A program made the translations under genes and the position numbers. The notes below the pieces were generated by a model. That model saw nothing but the letters and a program-made list of their open reading frames with translations, searched no databases and was not told the origin of the DNA. DNA of 64,000 nt from contig NZ_UTKY01000083.1 of the NCBI RefSeq assembly GCF_900583165.1, forward strand, positions 25,584-89,583, written 5' to 3'. The DNA is from Pseudomonas viridiflava. Its GTDB lineage: Bacteria > Pseudomonadota > Gammaproteobacteria > Pseudomonadales > Pseudomonadaceae. Shown here in pieces: positions 46,555 to 54,765 of this stretch; the first letter of the stretch is position 1, and each line of letters opens with the position of its first letter.

Positions 46555-47369
46555 GCGGCTTTGAGCAGCTGTTTCCCGGCAAATTGCCACGGTTGGTGAT
46601 GTTCGATCTGGACGGTACCTTGATCGACTCGGTGCCCGACCTGGCGGCGGCGGTGGACGAGATGCTGCTCAAACTGGGGCGCCCGCCTGCGGGGATCGAG
46701 TCGGTGCGCGAGTGGGTCGGTAACGGCGTACACATGTTGGTGCGCAGGGCCCTGGCCAACCACATCGATGCCGAAGGTGTCGATGAGGTGGAGGCCGAGC
46801 ACGCCCTTGAACTGTTCAACGCCGCCTATGAAGACGGCCACGAACTGACCGTGGTTTACCCTGGCGTTCGCGACACCCTCAAATGGTTGAGCAAACAGGG
46901 CGTGGAAATGGCGCTGATCACCAACAAGCCGGAGCGCTTCGTCGCGCCGCTGTTGGACCAAATGAAAATCGGCCGGTATTTCCGCTGGATCATCGGCGGC
47001 GATACGCTGCCGCAGAAAAAACCTGACCCGGCGGCACTGTTTTTCGTGATGAAAATGGCCAATATCCCGGCCTCGCAGTCGCTGTTTGTCGGCGATTCAC
47101 GCAGTGATGTGCAGGCGGCAAAGGCCGCTGGCGTGCAGTGCGTGGCCCTCACTTACGGCTATAACCATGGGCGGCCCATCGCCGAAGAGTCACCGTCGCT
47201 GGTGATTGATGACCTGCGACTGCTAATCCCCGGTTGCTTGGGAACCGGCGCTGAGATAACGTTGCCCGACTCCGATCCGTCCCCTTCTGGAAATTCCATC
47301 GTGGTGGTCACTCGCAAACTCTGGATGAAAGTCATCAAGGCCCTGGCCCGCTGGCGTTGGCGCGCCTGA
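46551..47369 (+). CDS. gph: Phosphoglycolate phosphatase
   Basis: 272 residues of the HAD family: MFDLDGTLIDSVPDL (nucleophile Asp), ITNKPERF, a Lys in PQKKPDPAA, and VGDSRSDVQAAKAAG. It clears 2-phosphoglycolate formed in DNA repair. The fold should end near residue 225; the remaining C-terminal stretch, ending WMKVIKALARWRWRA, lies outside the catalytic domain and resembles a tryptophan leader peptide (see the leader entry). trpE follows after 67 bases. Confidence 0.94.
   Translation: MSGFEQLFPGKLPRLVMFDLDGTLIDSVPDLAAAVDEMLLKLGRPPAGIESVREWVGNGVHMLVRRALANHIDAEGVDEVEAEHALELFNAAYEDGHELTVVYPGVRDTLKWLSKQGVEMALITNKPERFVAPLLDQMKIGRYFRWIIGGDTLPQKKPDPAALFFVMKMANIPASQSLFVGDSRSDVQAAKAAGVQCVALTYGYNHGRPIAEESPSLVIDDLRLLIPGCLGTGAEITLPDSDPSPSGNSIVVVTRKLWMKVIKALARWRWRA
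47325..47369 (+). promoter_or_regulatory. Candidate trpE leader peptide embedded in the end of gph
   Basis: An in-frame ATG within gph starts the 14-residue MKVIKALARWRWRA, with two closely spaced Trp codons (47352-47354 and 47358-47360) just before the stop. Ten bases later there is a small GCCGC/GCGGC hairpin (47379-47391) followed by a weak ACGTTTG tail. P. putida trpE is reported to be attenuated through a leader peptide. No strong U-rich terminator is visible, and the ATG lacks a clear ribosome site. Confidence 0.4.
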
Positions 47370-47436
47370 CTGATCCTGGCCGCGCTGCGGCACGTTTGCA
47401 TACCTGACCGTTAGACCCTCACGCCACGAGGCACCT

Positions 47437-48918
47437 ATGATCCGCGAAGAATTCCTGCGTTTGGCCGCTGCCGGCTATAACCGTATCCCCCTGGCCTGCG
47501 AAACCCTGGCCGACTTCGACACGCCGCTGTCGATCTACCTGAAACTGGCCGACGAGCCGAATTCCTATTTGCTGGAATCGGTACAAGGCGGCGAGAAATG
47601 GGGCCGTTATTCGATCATCGGCCTGCCGTGCCGCACCGTCATGCGCGTTCACGACCACCATGTGAGCATCACCCATGATGGCGTCGAGATCGAAAGCCAT
47701 GACGTAGAAGACCCGCTGGCGTTCGTCGAAACCTTCAAGGCGCGCTACAACGTACCGACCATCCCCGGTTTGCCGCGCTTTAACGGCGGCTTGGTGGGTT
47801 ATTTCGGTTACGACTGTGTGCGCTACGTGGAAAAACGCTTGGGCAAGTGCCCGAACCCAGACCCGCTGGGCGTGCCGGACATTCTGTTGATGGTCTCGGA
47901 CGCGGTCGTGGTCTTCGACAACCTGGCCGGCAAGATGCACGCGATTGTGCTTGCCGACCCGTCCCAGGCAGACGCGTTCGAACAAGGCCAGGCCAACCTG
48001 CAAGCGCTGCTGGAAAAACTGCGCCAGCCGATCACCCCGCGTCGCGGCCTGGACCTCAGCCGTCCGCCCGCGGCCGACCCGATCTTTCGTTCAAGCTTTA
48101 CCCAGGATGACTACGAGCGCGCCGTCGACACCATCAAGGAATACATCCTCGCCGGTGACTGCATGCAGGTCGTGCCGTCGCAGCGTATGTCCATCGACTT
48201 CAAGGCCGCGCCGATTGACCTGTACCGCGCGCTGCGTTGCTTCAACCCGACGCCGTACATGTACTTCTTCAACTTTGGCGACTTCCACGTGGTGGGCAGC
48301 TCGCCGGAAGTGCTGGTGCGGGTCGAAGACAACCTGATTACCGTGCGCCCGATTGCTGGCACTCGCCCACGGGGCGCGACCGAAGAAGCCGACCTGGCGT
48401 TGGAAGAAGACCTTCTGAGCGACGACAAGGAAATCGCCGAGCACCTGATGCTCATCGACCTGGGCCGCAACGACACCGGTCGCGTCTCGGAAATCGGTTC
48501 GGTGAAGCTCACCGAGAAGATGGTCATCGAGCGTTACTCCAATGTGATGCACATCGTCTCCAACGTGACCGGCGAGCTGAAGGCGGGTTTGACCGCAATG
48601 GATGCGCTGCGGGCGATTCTGCCGGCGGGCACTTTGTCGGGCGCGCCGAAGATCCGTGCGATGGAGATCATCGACGAGCTGGAACCGGTCAAGCGCGGTG
48701 TCTACGGCGGCGCCGTGGGGTATTTCGCCTGGAACGGCAACATGGACACGGCGATTGCGATCCGCACCGCCGTGATCAAGGACGGGGAGCTGCACGTGCA
48801 GGCCGGTGGCGGGATCGTCGCCGACTCAGTGCCGGCCCTCGAATGGGAAGAAACCCTGAACAAGCGCCGCGCGATGTTCCGCGCCGTTGCGCTGGCTGAA
48901 CAGACCCCCAATTCCTGA
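47437..48918 (+). CDS. trpE: Anthranilate synthase component I TrpE
   Basis: 493 residues. The feedback-site region LLESVQGGEKWGRYSIIG near residue 50 and the catalytic chorismate-binding domain (RPIAGTRPRG, DLGRNDTGRV, PAGTLSGAPKIRAMEII, GGIVADSVP) are intact. With TrpG it converts chorismate and glutamine to anthranilate. trpG follows after only 10 bases, unlike P. aeruginosa, where the R/F pyocin genes lie between trpE and trpG. Confidence 0.97.
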   Translation: MIREEFLRLAAAGYNRIPLACETLADFDTPLSIYLKLADEPNSYLLESVQGGEKWGRYSIIGLPCRTVMRVHDHHVSITHDGVEIESHDVEDPLAFVETFKARYNVPTIPGLPRFNGGLVGYFGYDCVRYVEKRLGKCPNPDPLGVPDILLMVSDAVVVFDNLAGKMHAIVLADPSQADAFEQGQANLQALLEKLRQPITPRRGLDLSRPPAADPIFRSSFTQDDYERAVDTIKEYILAGDCMQVVPSQRMSIDFKAAPIDLYRALRCFNPTPYMYFFNFGDFHVVGSSPEVLVRVEDNLITVRPIAGTRPRGATEEADLALEEDLLSDDKEIAEHLMLIDLGRNDTGRVSEIGSVKLTEKMVIERYSNVMHIVSNVTGELKAGLTAMDALRAILPAGTLSGAPKIRAMEIIDELEPVKRGVYGGAVGYFAWNGNMDTAIAIRTAVIKDGELHVQAGGGIVADSVPALEWEETLNKRRAMFRAVALAEQTPNS

Positions 48919-48928
48919 GGTTGCCCCC

Positions 48929-49522
48929 ATGTTGCTGATGATTGATAACTACGACTCCTTTACCTACAACGTTGTGCAGTACCTGGGCGAGCTGGGTGCC
49001 GAGGTCAAGGTGGTGCGCAACGACGAAATGACCGTGGCCGAAATCGCTGCCCTGAACCCGGAGCGTATCGTGGTTTCGCCAGGGCCGTGCACGCCGACCG
49101 AGGCGGGTATTTCCCTTGAGGCGATCCAGTATTTCGCCGGCAAGCTGCCGATTTTGGGCGTATGCCTGGGCCACCAGTCCATCGGCCAAGCGTTTGGCGG
49201 TGATGTGGTGCGCGCGCGCCAAGTGATGCATGGCAAGACCAGTCCGGTGTTTCATAAAGACCTGGGCGTATTCCAGGCCCTGAACAACCCGGTGACCGTG
49301 ACTCGCTACCACTCGCTGGTGGTCAAGCGTGAAACCCTGCCGGAATGTCTGGAACTGACCGCCTGGACTCAGCTGGAAGACGGCTCGGTCGACGAGATCA
49401 TGGGCCTGCGTCACAAGACACTGAATGTCGAAGGGGTGCAATTTCACCCTGAATCGATCCTGACCGAGCAGGGCTACGAGCTGTTCGCCAACTTTCTCAA
49501 GCAGAGCGGCGGCACGCGCTAA
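48929..49522 (+). CDS. trpG: Anthranilate synthase component II TrpG (glutamine amidotransferase)
   Basis: 197 residues, class I amidotransferase: MIDNYDSFTYNVVQYLGELG at the start, catalytic Cys in ILGVCLGHQSIG, and His-Glu in VQFHPESILTEQG. It supplies ammonia to TrpE. The ATG at 48929 is preferred; the upstream in-frame start overlaps trpE. trpD starts 9 bases after its stop. Confidence 0.97.
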   Translation: MLLMIDNYDSFTYNVVQYLGELGAEVKVVRNDEMTVAEIAALNPERIVVSPGPCTPTEAGISLEAIQYFAGKLPILGVCLGHQSIGQAFGGDVVRARQVMHGKTSPVFHKDLGVFQALNNPVTVTRYHSLVVKRETLPECLELTAWTQLEDGSVDEIMGLRHKTLNVEGVQFHPESILTEQGYELFANFLKQSGGTR

Positions 49523-49531
49523 GGACTTTCC

Positions 49532-50581
49532 ATGGATATCAAGACTGCCCTGAGCCGTATCGTCGGCCATCTGGACCTGACCACCGCTGAAATGAGCGAT
49601 GTGATGCGCGAAATCATGACCGGTCAATGCACCGACGCGCAGATTGGCGCGTTCATGATGGCGATGCGCATGAAGAGCGAGAGCATCGACGAGATCGTCG
49701 GCGCGGTGTCGGTGATGCGTGAGCTGGCCGACAAGGTTGAGCTCAAGACCCTCGACGGTGTGGTGGATGTGGTCGGCACCGGCGGCGACGGTGCCAACAT
49801 CTTCAACGTGTCGACGGCTTCTTCTTTTGTGGTGGCGGCGGCGGGCTGCACCGTGGCCAAGCACGGTAACCGTGCAGTATCTGGCAAGAGCGGCAGTGCC
49901 GACTTGCTGGAGGCGGCCGGTATCTACCTGAACCTGACGCCGGTCCAAGTGGCGCGTTGCATCGACAACGTCGGCATCGGCTTCATGTTTGCGCAAACCC
50001 ACCACAGTGCGATGAAGTACGCCGCCGGCCCGCGTAAAGACTTGGGCCTGCGCACCTTGTTCAACATGCTCGGCCCGCTTACGAATCCGGCCGGTGTGAA
50101 GCATCAGGTCGTGGGCGTGTTCAGCCAGGCGCTGTGCCGGCCATTGGCTGAAGTGTTGCAGCGTCTAGGCAGCAAGCACGTGCTGGTGGTGCATTCCAAA
50201 GACGGCTTGGACGAATTCAGCCTGGCAGCCCCGACTTTTGTGGCGGAGCTGAAGAATGACCAGGTGACCGAGTATTGGGTCGAGCCGGAAGACCTCGGCA
50301 TGAAGAGCCAGAGCCTGCATGGCTTGGCAGTGGAAAGCCCGGCGGCGTCGCTGGAATTGATTCGTGATGCCCTGGGGCGTCGCAAGACCGAGAACGGTCA
50401 AAAAGCTGCCGAGATGATAGTTCTGAATGCTGGCGCGGCACTTTACGCTGCCGATCACGCCTATAGTCTGAAGGAAGGTGTCGAATTGGCCCACGATGCG
50501 CTGCACACCGGTCTGGCTCGCGAAAAGCTCGAAGAGCTGGGAGCATTCACCGCCGTATTCAAGATGGAGAATGAAGGATGA
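49532..50581 (+). CDS. trpD: Anthranilate phosphoribosyltransferase TrpD
   Basis: 349 residues with the glycine-rich PRPP site VVDVVGTGGDGANIFNVSTAS and the KHGNRAVSGKSGSADLLEAAG stretch. It adds phosphoribose to anthranilate. Stop overlaps the trpC start (ATGA), giving a translationally coupled trpGDC unit. Confidence 0.97.
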   Translation: MDIKTALSRIVGHLDLTTAEMSDVMREIMTGQCTDAQIGAFMMAMRMKSESIDEIVGAVSVMRELADKVELKTLDGVVDVVGTGGDGANIFNVSTASSFVVAAAGCTVAKHGNRAVSGKSGSADLLEAAGIYLNLTPVQVARCIDNVGIGFMFAQTHHSAMKYAAGPRKDLGLRTLFNMLGPLTNPAGVKHQVVGVFSQALCRPLAEVLQRLGSKHVLVVHSKDGLDEFSLAAPTFVAELKNDQVTEYWVEPEDLGMKSQSLHGLAVESPAASLELIRDALGRRKTENGQKAAEMIVLNAGAALYAADHAYSLKEGVELAHDALHTGLAREKLEELGAFTAVFKMENEG

Positions 50582-51417
50582 GTGTGCCGACCGTTCTGGA
50601 AAAGATTCTGGCCCGTAAGGCCGAAGAAGTCGCTGAGCGCCGCGCCCGCGTCAGCCTCGCCGAGCTGGAAAGCCAGGCGAAGCTCGCCGATGCGCCGCGT
50701 GGCTTTGCCAATGCCTTGATCGCGCAGGCCAAGCTCAAGCAGCCGGCGGTGATCGCCGAGATCAAGAAAGCCTCGCCGAGCAAAGGCGTAATCCGCGAAC
50801 ACTTCGTGCCTGCCGAAATCGCGGTCAGCTATGAGAAGGGCGGGGCGACTTGCCTGTCTGTGCTGACCGATATCGATTACTTCCAGGGCAGCGACCTGTT
50901 CCTGCAGCAGGCTCGCGCTGCGTGCAAGTTGCCGGTGATCCGCAAGGACTTCATGGTTGACCCGTACCAGATCGTCGAAGCTCGTGCCCTGGGCGCCGAC
51001 TGTGTGCTGCTGATCGTCTCCGCACTGGATGACGTGAAGATGGCTGAACTGGCGGCCGTGGCGAAAAGCGTCGGCCTGGATGTCTTGGTGGAAGTGCATG
51101 ACGGCGATGAGCTGGAACGCGCATTGAAGACCCTCGACACACCGCTGGTGGGGGTCAACAACCGCAACCTGCATACTTTCGAAGTGAGCCTGGAAAACAC
51201 CCTGGATCTGCTGCCGCGTATTCCCCGTGACCGCTTGGTGATTACTGAGAGCGGCATCGTCAATCGCGCTGATGTGGAATTGATGGAGATCAGCGAAGTG
51301 TATTCGTTCCTGGTGGGCGAGACGTTTATGCGGGCGGAGAATCCTGGGGCAGAGCTACAGCGCCTGTTCTTCCCGGAGCGGGGTGGGGCGGTTGTCAGCG
51401 GTTCGACCCTCGACTGA
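50578..51417 (+). CDS. trpC: Indole-3-glycerol phosphate synthase TrpC
   Basis: 279 residues of the TIM-barrel IGPS family: VIAEIKKASPSKGVIRE with the catalytic Lys, RKDFMVDPYQIVEARALGAD, and NNRNLHTFEVSLENT. It closes the indole ring. It is not fused to PRAI (TrpF), as usual in Pseudomonas. A REPIN follows 33 bases after the stop. Confidence 0.97.
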   Translation: MSVPTVLEKILARKAEEVAERRARVSLAELESQAKLADAPRGFANALIAQAKLKQPAVIAEIKKASPSKGVIREHFVPAEIAVSYEKGGATCLSVLTDIDYFQGSDLFLQQARAACKLPVIRKDFMVDPYQIVEARALGADCVLLIVSALDDVKMAELAAVAKSVGLDVLVEVHDGDELERALKTLDTPLVGVNNRNLHTFEVSLENTLDLLPRIPRDRLVITESGIVNRADVELMEISEVYSFLVGETFMRAENPGAELQRLFFPERGGAVVSGSTLD

Positions 51418-51449
51418 CTGAAATAAGGTCAGCATTTGAAATGGGGTCA

Positions 51450-51544
51450 AAATGTGGGAGGGGGCTTGCCCCCGATAGCGGTGTATCAGTAACAGATATG
51501 TTCACTGACCCACTGCAATCGGGGGCAAGCCCCCTCCCACATTT
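51450..51544. repeat. REPIN between trpC and the lipoate-ligase-fold gene
   Basis: Inverted arms AATGTGGGAGGGGGCTTGCC and GGCAAGCCCCCTCCCACATT separated by about 50 bases. Same group as the elements at 36031 and 42281. It ends 33 bases before the next start codon. Confidence 0.92.
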
Positions 51545-51576
51545 GGTTTGTGTGTATTCAAATAGGTAGGTGTTCA

Positions 51577-52272
51577 ATGATCCAGCCGTTGTCGATGACT
51601 GTTGAAGCTGGCCTTGCCGCTGAGCAAGAACTCCTGGCTGCCGTTTGCGCAGGTGAACAAGAGTTCGGTCTATTGTTCTGGCAACCCAGTGATCAAGCCC
51701 TGGTCATGCCACGTCGTTTGAGCCGCCTACCTGCCTTTGAAACCGCCAGCCAAGTCAGTGCCGCCGCCGGTTGGCCCGTACTCCTACGCGAAACCGGCGG
51801 CGAGCCGGTGCCGCAATCGTCGGCCACGGTCAACATCGCCCTGGTCTATGCCCCTCCACGCAGCGAGGGTGATCAAAGTCGCATCGAAACCGGATACTTG
51901 CGCCTGTGCCAACCGATCTGCGACTTGCTGATCGAGTTGGGCGGCGATGCCTCAGTCGGCGAAATCGACGGCGCCTTCTGCGACGGTCGCTACAACGTCA
52001 ACCTCAACGGCCGCAAAATGGTCGGCACCGCCCAGCGTTGGCGGCAAGCTGGCGGCCGCCCGGTGGGCCTGGTGCACGGGGCAATGCTGCTGGATAACGA
52101 CCGAGAAGAGTTGATTGCGGCGGTCAATCGCTTCAACCAAGCCTGTGGCCTTGAGCAACGTGTGCGTGCCGATAGCCATATCGCCTTGCATGAAGCTTTC
52201 CCCGCACAGGATGCGATCGGTAGGCTGGATACGTTGTACCGCCAGATGTTGGCGAGTTTCCTGCCGGGTTAA
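51577..52272 (+). CDS. Lipoate-protein ligase A-like protein (BPL/LplA/LipB fold)
   Basis: 231 residues. LFWQPSDQALVMPRRLSRLP at the start and VLLRETGGEPVPQSSATVNIALVY match the RRxTGG-type region of lipoate/octanoyl transferases; a Lys lies in NGRKMVGTAQRWRQ. These proteins move lipoyl or octanoyl groups to carrier domains, but this trpC-vfr-linked subgroup has no proven substrate that I know of. Start at 51577. Its TAA stop shares TTAA with the convergent vfr stop. Confidence 0.82.
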   Translation: MIQPLSMTVEAGLAAEQELLAAVCAGEQEFGLLFWQPSDQALVMPRRLSRLPAFETASQVSAAAGWPVLLRETGGEPVPQSSATVNIALVYAPPRSEGDQSRIETGYLRLCQPICDLLIELGGDASVGEIDGAFCDGRYNVNLNGRKMVGTAQRWRQAGGRPVGLVHGAMLLDNDREELIAAVNRFNQACGLEQRVRADSHIALHEAFPAQDAIGRLDTLYRQMLASFLPG

Positions 52273-52913
52273 CGGGTACCGAACACCACCATCGTCTTGC
52301 CTTTGACGTTGACCAGGTTGCGCTCCTCAAGATCCTTGAGCACGCGGCCGACCATCTCCCGTGAGCAACCGACAATGCGCCCGATTTCCTGGCGCGTGAC
52401 CTTGATCTGCATACCGTCGGGGTGCGTCATGGCGTCGGGTTGCTTGCACAGTTCCAGCAGGCAGCGGGCGACACGGCCGGTGACGTCGAAAAAGGCCAGG
52501 TCGCCAACTTTGCGCGTAGTGTCACGCAGGCGCTGGGCGATTTGGCCGCTGAGGGCGTAGAGAATGTCCGGGTCGTGCTGGGCCAGTTCGCGAAACTTGG
52601 TGTAGCTGATTTCGGCGACTTCACACTCAACCTTGGCGCGCACCCAGGCGCTGCGCTCTTGTTCCTTGCCGGGCTGCTCGAACAGCCCCAACTCCCCAAA
52701 AAAATCCCCGGTATTCAAGTACGCGATGATCATTTCACGGCCGTCTTCATCCTCGATCAGAATGGTAACCGAGCCTTTGATAATGAAGTACAGCGTTTCC
52801 GAGCGCTCGCCTGCGCAGATGATGTTGTGCTTGGCCGGGTGACGACGGCGCTGGCAATGCATCAGCAGCTTGTCGAGATTCTTGATCTTGGGTATGGGAG
52901 TAAGGGCAACCAT
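52269..52913 (-). CDS. vfr: Vfr/CRP-type cyclic AMP receptor transcription factor
   Basis: 214 residues, the exact length of P. aeruginosa Vfr. The cyclic-nucleotide-binding domain has GDFFGELGLFEQ and RSAWVRAKVECEVAEIS (phosphate cassette). The C-terminal helix-turn-helix is TRQEIGRIVGCSREMVGRVLKDLEERN. It is a global regulator of virulence, secretion and motility genes. ATG at base 52913; the open stretch upstream (41 codons) has no similarity. It diverges from the OsmC-type gene across 246 bases. Confidence 0.96.
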   Translation of the reverse strand: MVALTPIPKIKNLDKLLMHCQRRRHPAKHNIICAGERSETLYFIIKGSVTILIEDEDGREMIIAYLNTGDFFGELGLFEQPGKEQERSAWVRAKVECEVAEISYTKFRELAQHDPDILYALSGQIAQRLRDTTRKVGDLAFFDVTGRVARCLLELCKQPDAMTHPDGMQIKVTRQEIGRIVGCSREMVGRVLKDLEERNLVNVKGKTMVVFGTR

Positions 52914-53159
52914 GGTTGTATCCCGAAAAGACAGCGCGAAGGGGGTGGAGTTGTTGTATGTGTCGGTATCGGCATTGATACATGTTGTATAAATGGTAGC
53001 AATACGCCATCGATTTGGCGTCAGCTTACCAGACACATCCTGACTCGATTAGCCAATTTGTTGGTTAAACCCTTTGTTGATCGGCTTGAGTGGGAAACGC
53101 TGTCGTGATCGGGCCCTGTGCTAAGCTGGCGACCCTTTTTTAGCAGTGGAGTCTGGGCG

Positions 53160-53582
53160 ATGAAGGCACGCATCCAATGGGCGGGCGAAGCCATGTTCCT
53201 CGGTGAGTCGGGCAGTGGCCATGTGGTGGTCATGGACGGTCCGCCGGAAGCCGGTGGTCGTAACCTGGGCGTACGTCCGATGGAAATGCTGCTGCTTGGT
53301 GTGGGCGGTTGCAGCAATTTCGACGTGGTCAGCATCCTGAAGAAGTCCCGTCAGGCCGTGGAAAGCTGCGAAGCCTTCCTGGAAGCCGAACGCGCCACTG
53401 AAGATCCGAAAGTGTTCACCAAGATTCACATGCATTTCGTGGTGAAGGGCCGGGCGCTGAAAGAGGCTCAGGTCAAGCGTGCCATCGAGTTGTCGGCTGA
53501 GAAATACTGCTCGGCGTCGATCATGCTCGGCGCAGCCGGTGTGGCCATTACCCATGATTACGAAATCATCGAACTGGGTTGA
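53160..53582 (+). CDS. OsmC family protein (peroxide-reducing fold)
   Basis: 140 residues of the OsmC/Ohr superfamily (YhfA-like): RPMEMLLLGVGGCSNFDVVSIL carries the first reactive-type Cys, and SAEKYCSASIMLGAAG carries the second. OsmC proteins reduce organic peroxides with these two cysteines. It has the same place beside vfr in P. aeruginosa. A terminator follows, shared with coq7. Confidence 0.9.
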   Translation: MKARIQWAGEAMFLGESGSGHVVVMDGPPEAGGRNLGVRPMEMLLLGVGGCSNFDVVSILKKSRQAVESCEAFLEAERATEDPKVFTKIHMHFVVKGRALKEAQVKRAIELSAEKYCSASIMLGAAGVAITHDYEIIELG

Positions 53583-53604
53583 TGGGTCAACCGTTGGCAA
53601 AAAG

Positions 53605-53634
53605 AAAGGGCGCTTATAAAGCGCCCTTTTTTTG
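53605..53634. terminator. Bidirectional terminator between OsmC-type gene and coq7
   Basis: AAAGGGCGC / GCGCCCTTT stem around TTATAAA followed by a run of seven T. The A-run on the left side allows use from the coq7 side as well. Confidence 0.9.
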
Positions 53635-53636
53635 GT

Positions 53637-54284
53637 TCAGATGCGGTACGTGCTTTTGGTCATGACCTTGGCCAGCAGGCTCATGCCAAACCTCACCGGG
53701 GCCGGGAAGCGGAAGCCGCCGGCATCCAGCGCGCTCTCGGCGTGGTGTTCTTCATCAATGCGCATCTGCTCGAGAATCGCCCGGGACTTTTCGTCTTCGG
53801 CCGGTAGTTGCTCAAGGTGTTCATCCAAATGTTTGCACACCTGGTGCTCGGTGGCGGCGACAAAACCGAGGCTGACTTTATCGCTGATCAGTCCGGCTGC
53901 CGCGCCAATGCCAAACGATAAACCATAAAACAGCGGGTTCAGCACGCTGGGATGGCTGCCGAGCTGGCGGATGCGTTGTTCGCACCAGGCCAAGTGATCA
54001 ATCTCTTCCTCGGCCGCATGCTCCATGGCTGCACGCACTTGTGGCAGCTTGGCGGTCAGCGCCTGGCCTTGGTAAAGCGCCTGGGCACAGACTTCGCCGG
54101 TATGATTGATGCGCATCAGGCCGGCCACATGGCGGGTGTCAGTCTCGTTCATCTGCGCATCGGGTTGCACGATGGCGGGCGAGGGGCGATACGGCTGGCC
54201 GCTGAAGGGCAGCAGCGTGCGCATCGCCATGTCAGCTTGCAGTAACAGACGGTCAATCGGCGAGTAGTGACGTTGGGTAGTCAT
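53637..54284 (-). CDS. coq7: 2-nonaprenyl-3-methyl-6-methoxy-1,4-benzoquinol hydroxylase Coq7
   Basis: 215 residues of the di-iron carboxylate family. The two E-ExxH sites are visible: GEVCAQALYQGQ, EEEIDHLAWCEQRI, EHLEQLPAEDEK and RIDEEHHAESAL. It performs the last hydroxylation of ubiquinone synthesis. CGGAGG precedes the ATG. It converges with the OsmC-type gene and follows the HIT gene with 96 bases between. Confidence 0.95.
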   Translation of the reverse strand: MTTQRHYSPIDRLLLQADMAMRTLLPFSGQPYRPSPAIVQPDAQMNETDTRHVAGLMRINHTGEVCAQALYQGQALTAKLPQVRAAMEHAAEEEIDHLAWCEQRIRQLGSHPSVLNPLFYGLSFGIGAAAGLISDKVSLGFVAATEHQVCKHLDEHLEQLPAEDEKSRAILEQMRIDEEHHAESALDAGGFRFPAPVRFGMSLLAKVMTKSTYRI

Positions 54285-54380
54285 GCTGACCTCCGGGAAG
54301 ATTCTCGGCGGCCAGTTTACCGCAAGAAAAGGTGAAGCGTTTGCGCTGAGTCAATTTGCCCTTGTGGTGTGCGGGCTGTC

Positions 54381-54719
54381 TCAGCCCGGCGGCCAGTTCA
54401 TCTGGCGCTGACCCAGCACATGCATATGGATGTGGTAAACGGTCTGCCCGCCTTTAGGGTTGCAGTTCATCACTACGCGGAAACCTTCCTCGCAGCCCTG
54501 TTCCAGCGCCAAACGCTGAGCGGTGAACAAAATATGCCCCGCCAGGGCTTTGTCTTCTTCGGTCAGGTCGTTGAGGGTGGGGATGTGTTTCTTCGGGATA
54601 ACCAGGAAATGCACAGGGGCTGCCGGGTTGATGTCCTTGAAGGCCAGGACTTGATCATCTTCGTAGATGATATCGGCAGGTATTTCTCGGTTGATGATCT
54701 TGGTGAACAGAGTATCCAC
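54381..54719 (-). CDS. HIT family nucleotide hydrolase (HinT-like)
   Basis: 112 residues from a GTG start with GGAG upstream. The histidine triad is HIHMHVLGQRQMNWPPG near the C-terminus, and the start DTLFTKIINREIPADIIYEDD is typical. HinT-type enzymes hydrolyse adenosine phosphoramidates. It lies between SDR and coq7. Confidence 0.93.
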   Translation of the reverse strand: MDTLFTKIINREIPADIIYEDDQVLAFKDINPAAPVHFLVIPKKHIPTLNDLTEEDKALAGHILFTAQRLALEQGCEEGFRVVMNCNPKGGQTVYHIHMHVLGQRQMNWPPG

Positions 54720-54765
54720 AGCTGTTTCTCCATTATGAATGTGCAGGGTGAGTGTACTCAGGCGC

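Noticed and set aside
36031..51544. Repeated palindromes considered as a CRISPR array
   Set aside because: They are isolated inverted pairs at four distant places with no regular spacers or cas genes; REPINs explain them.
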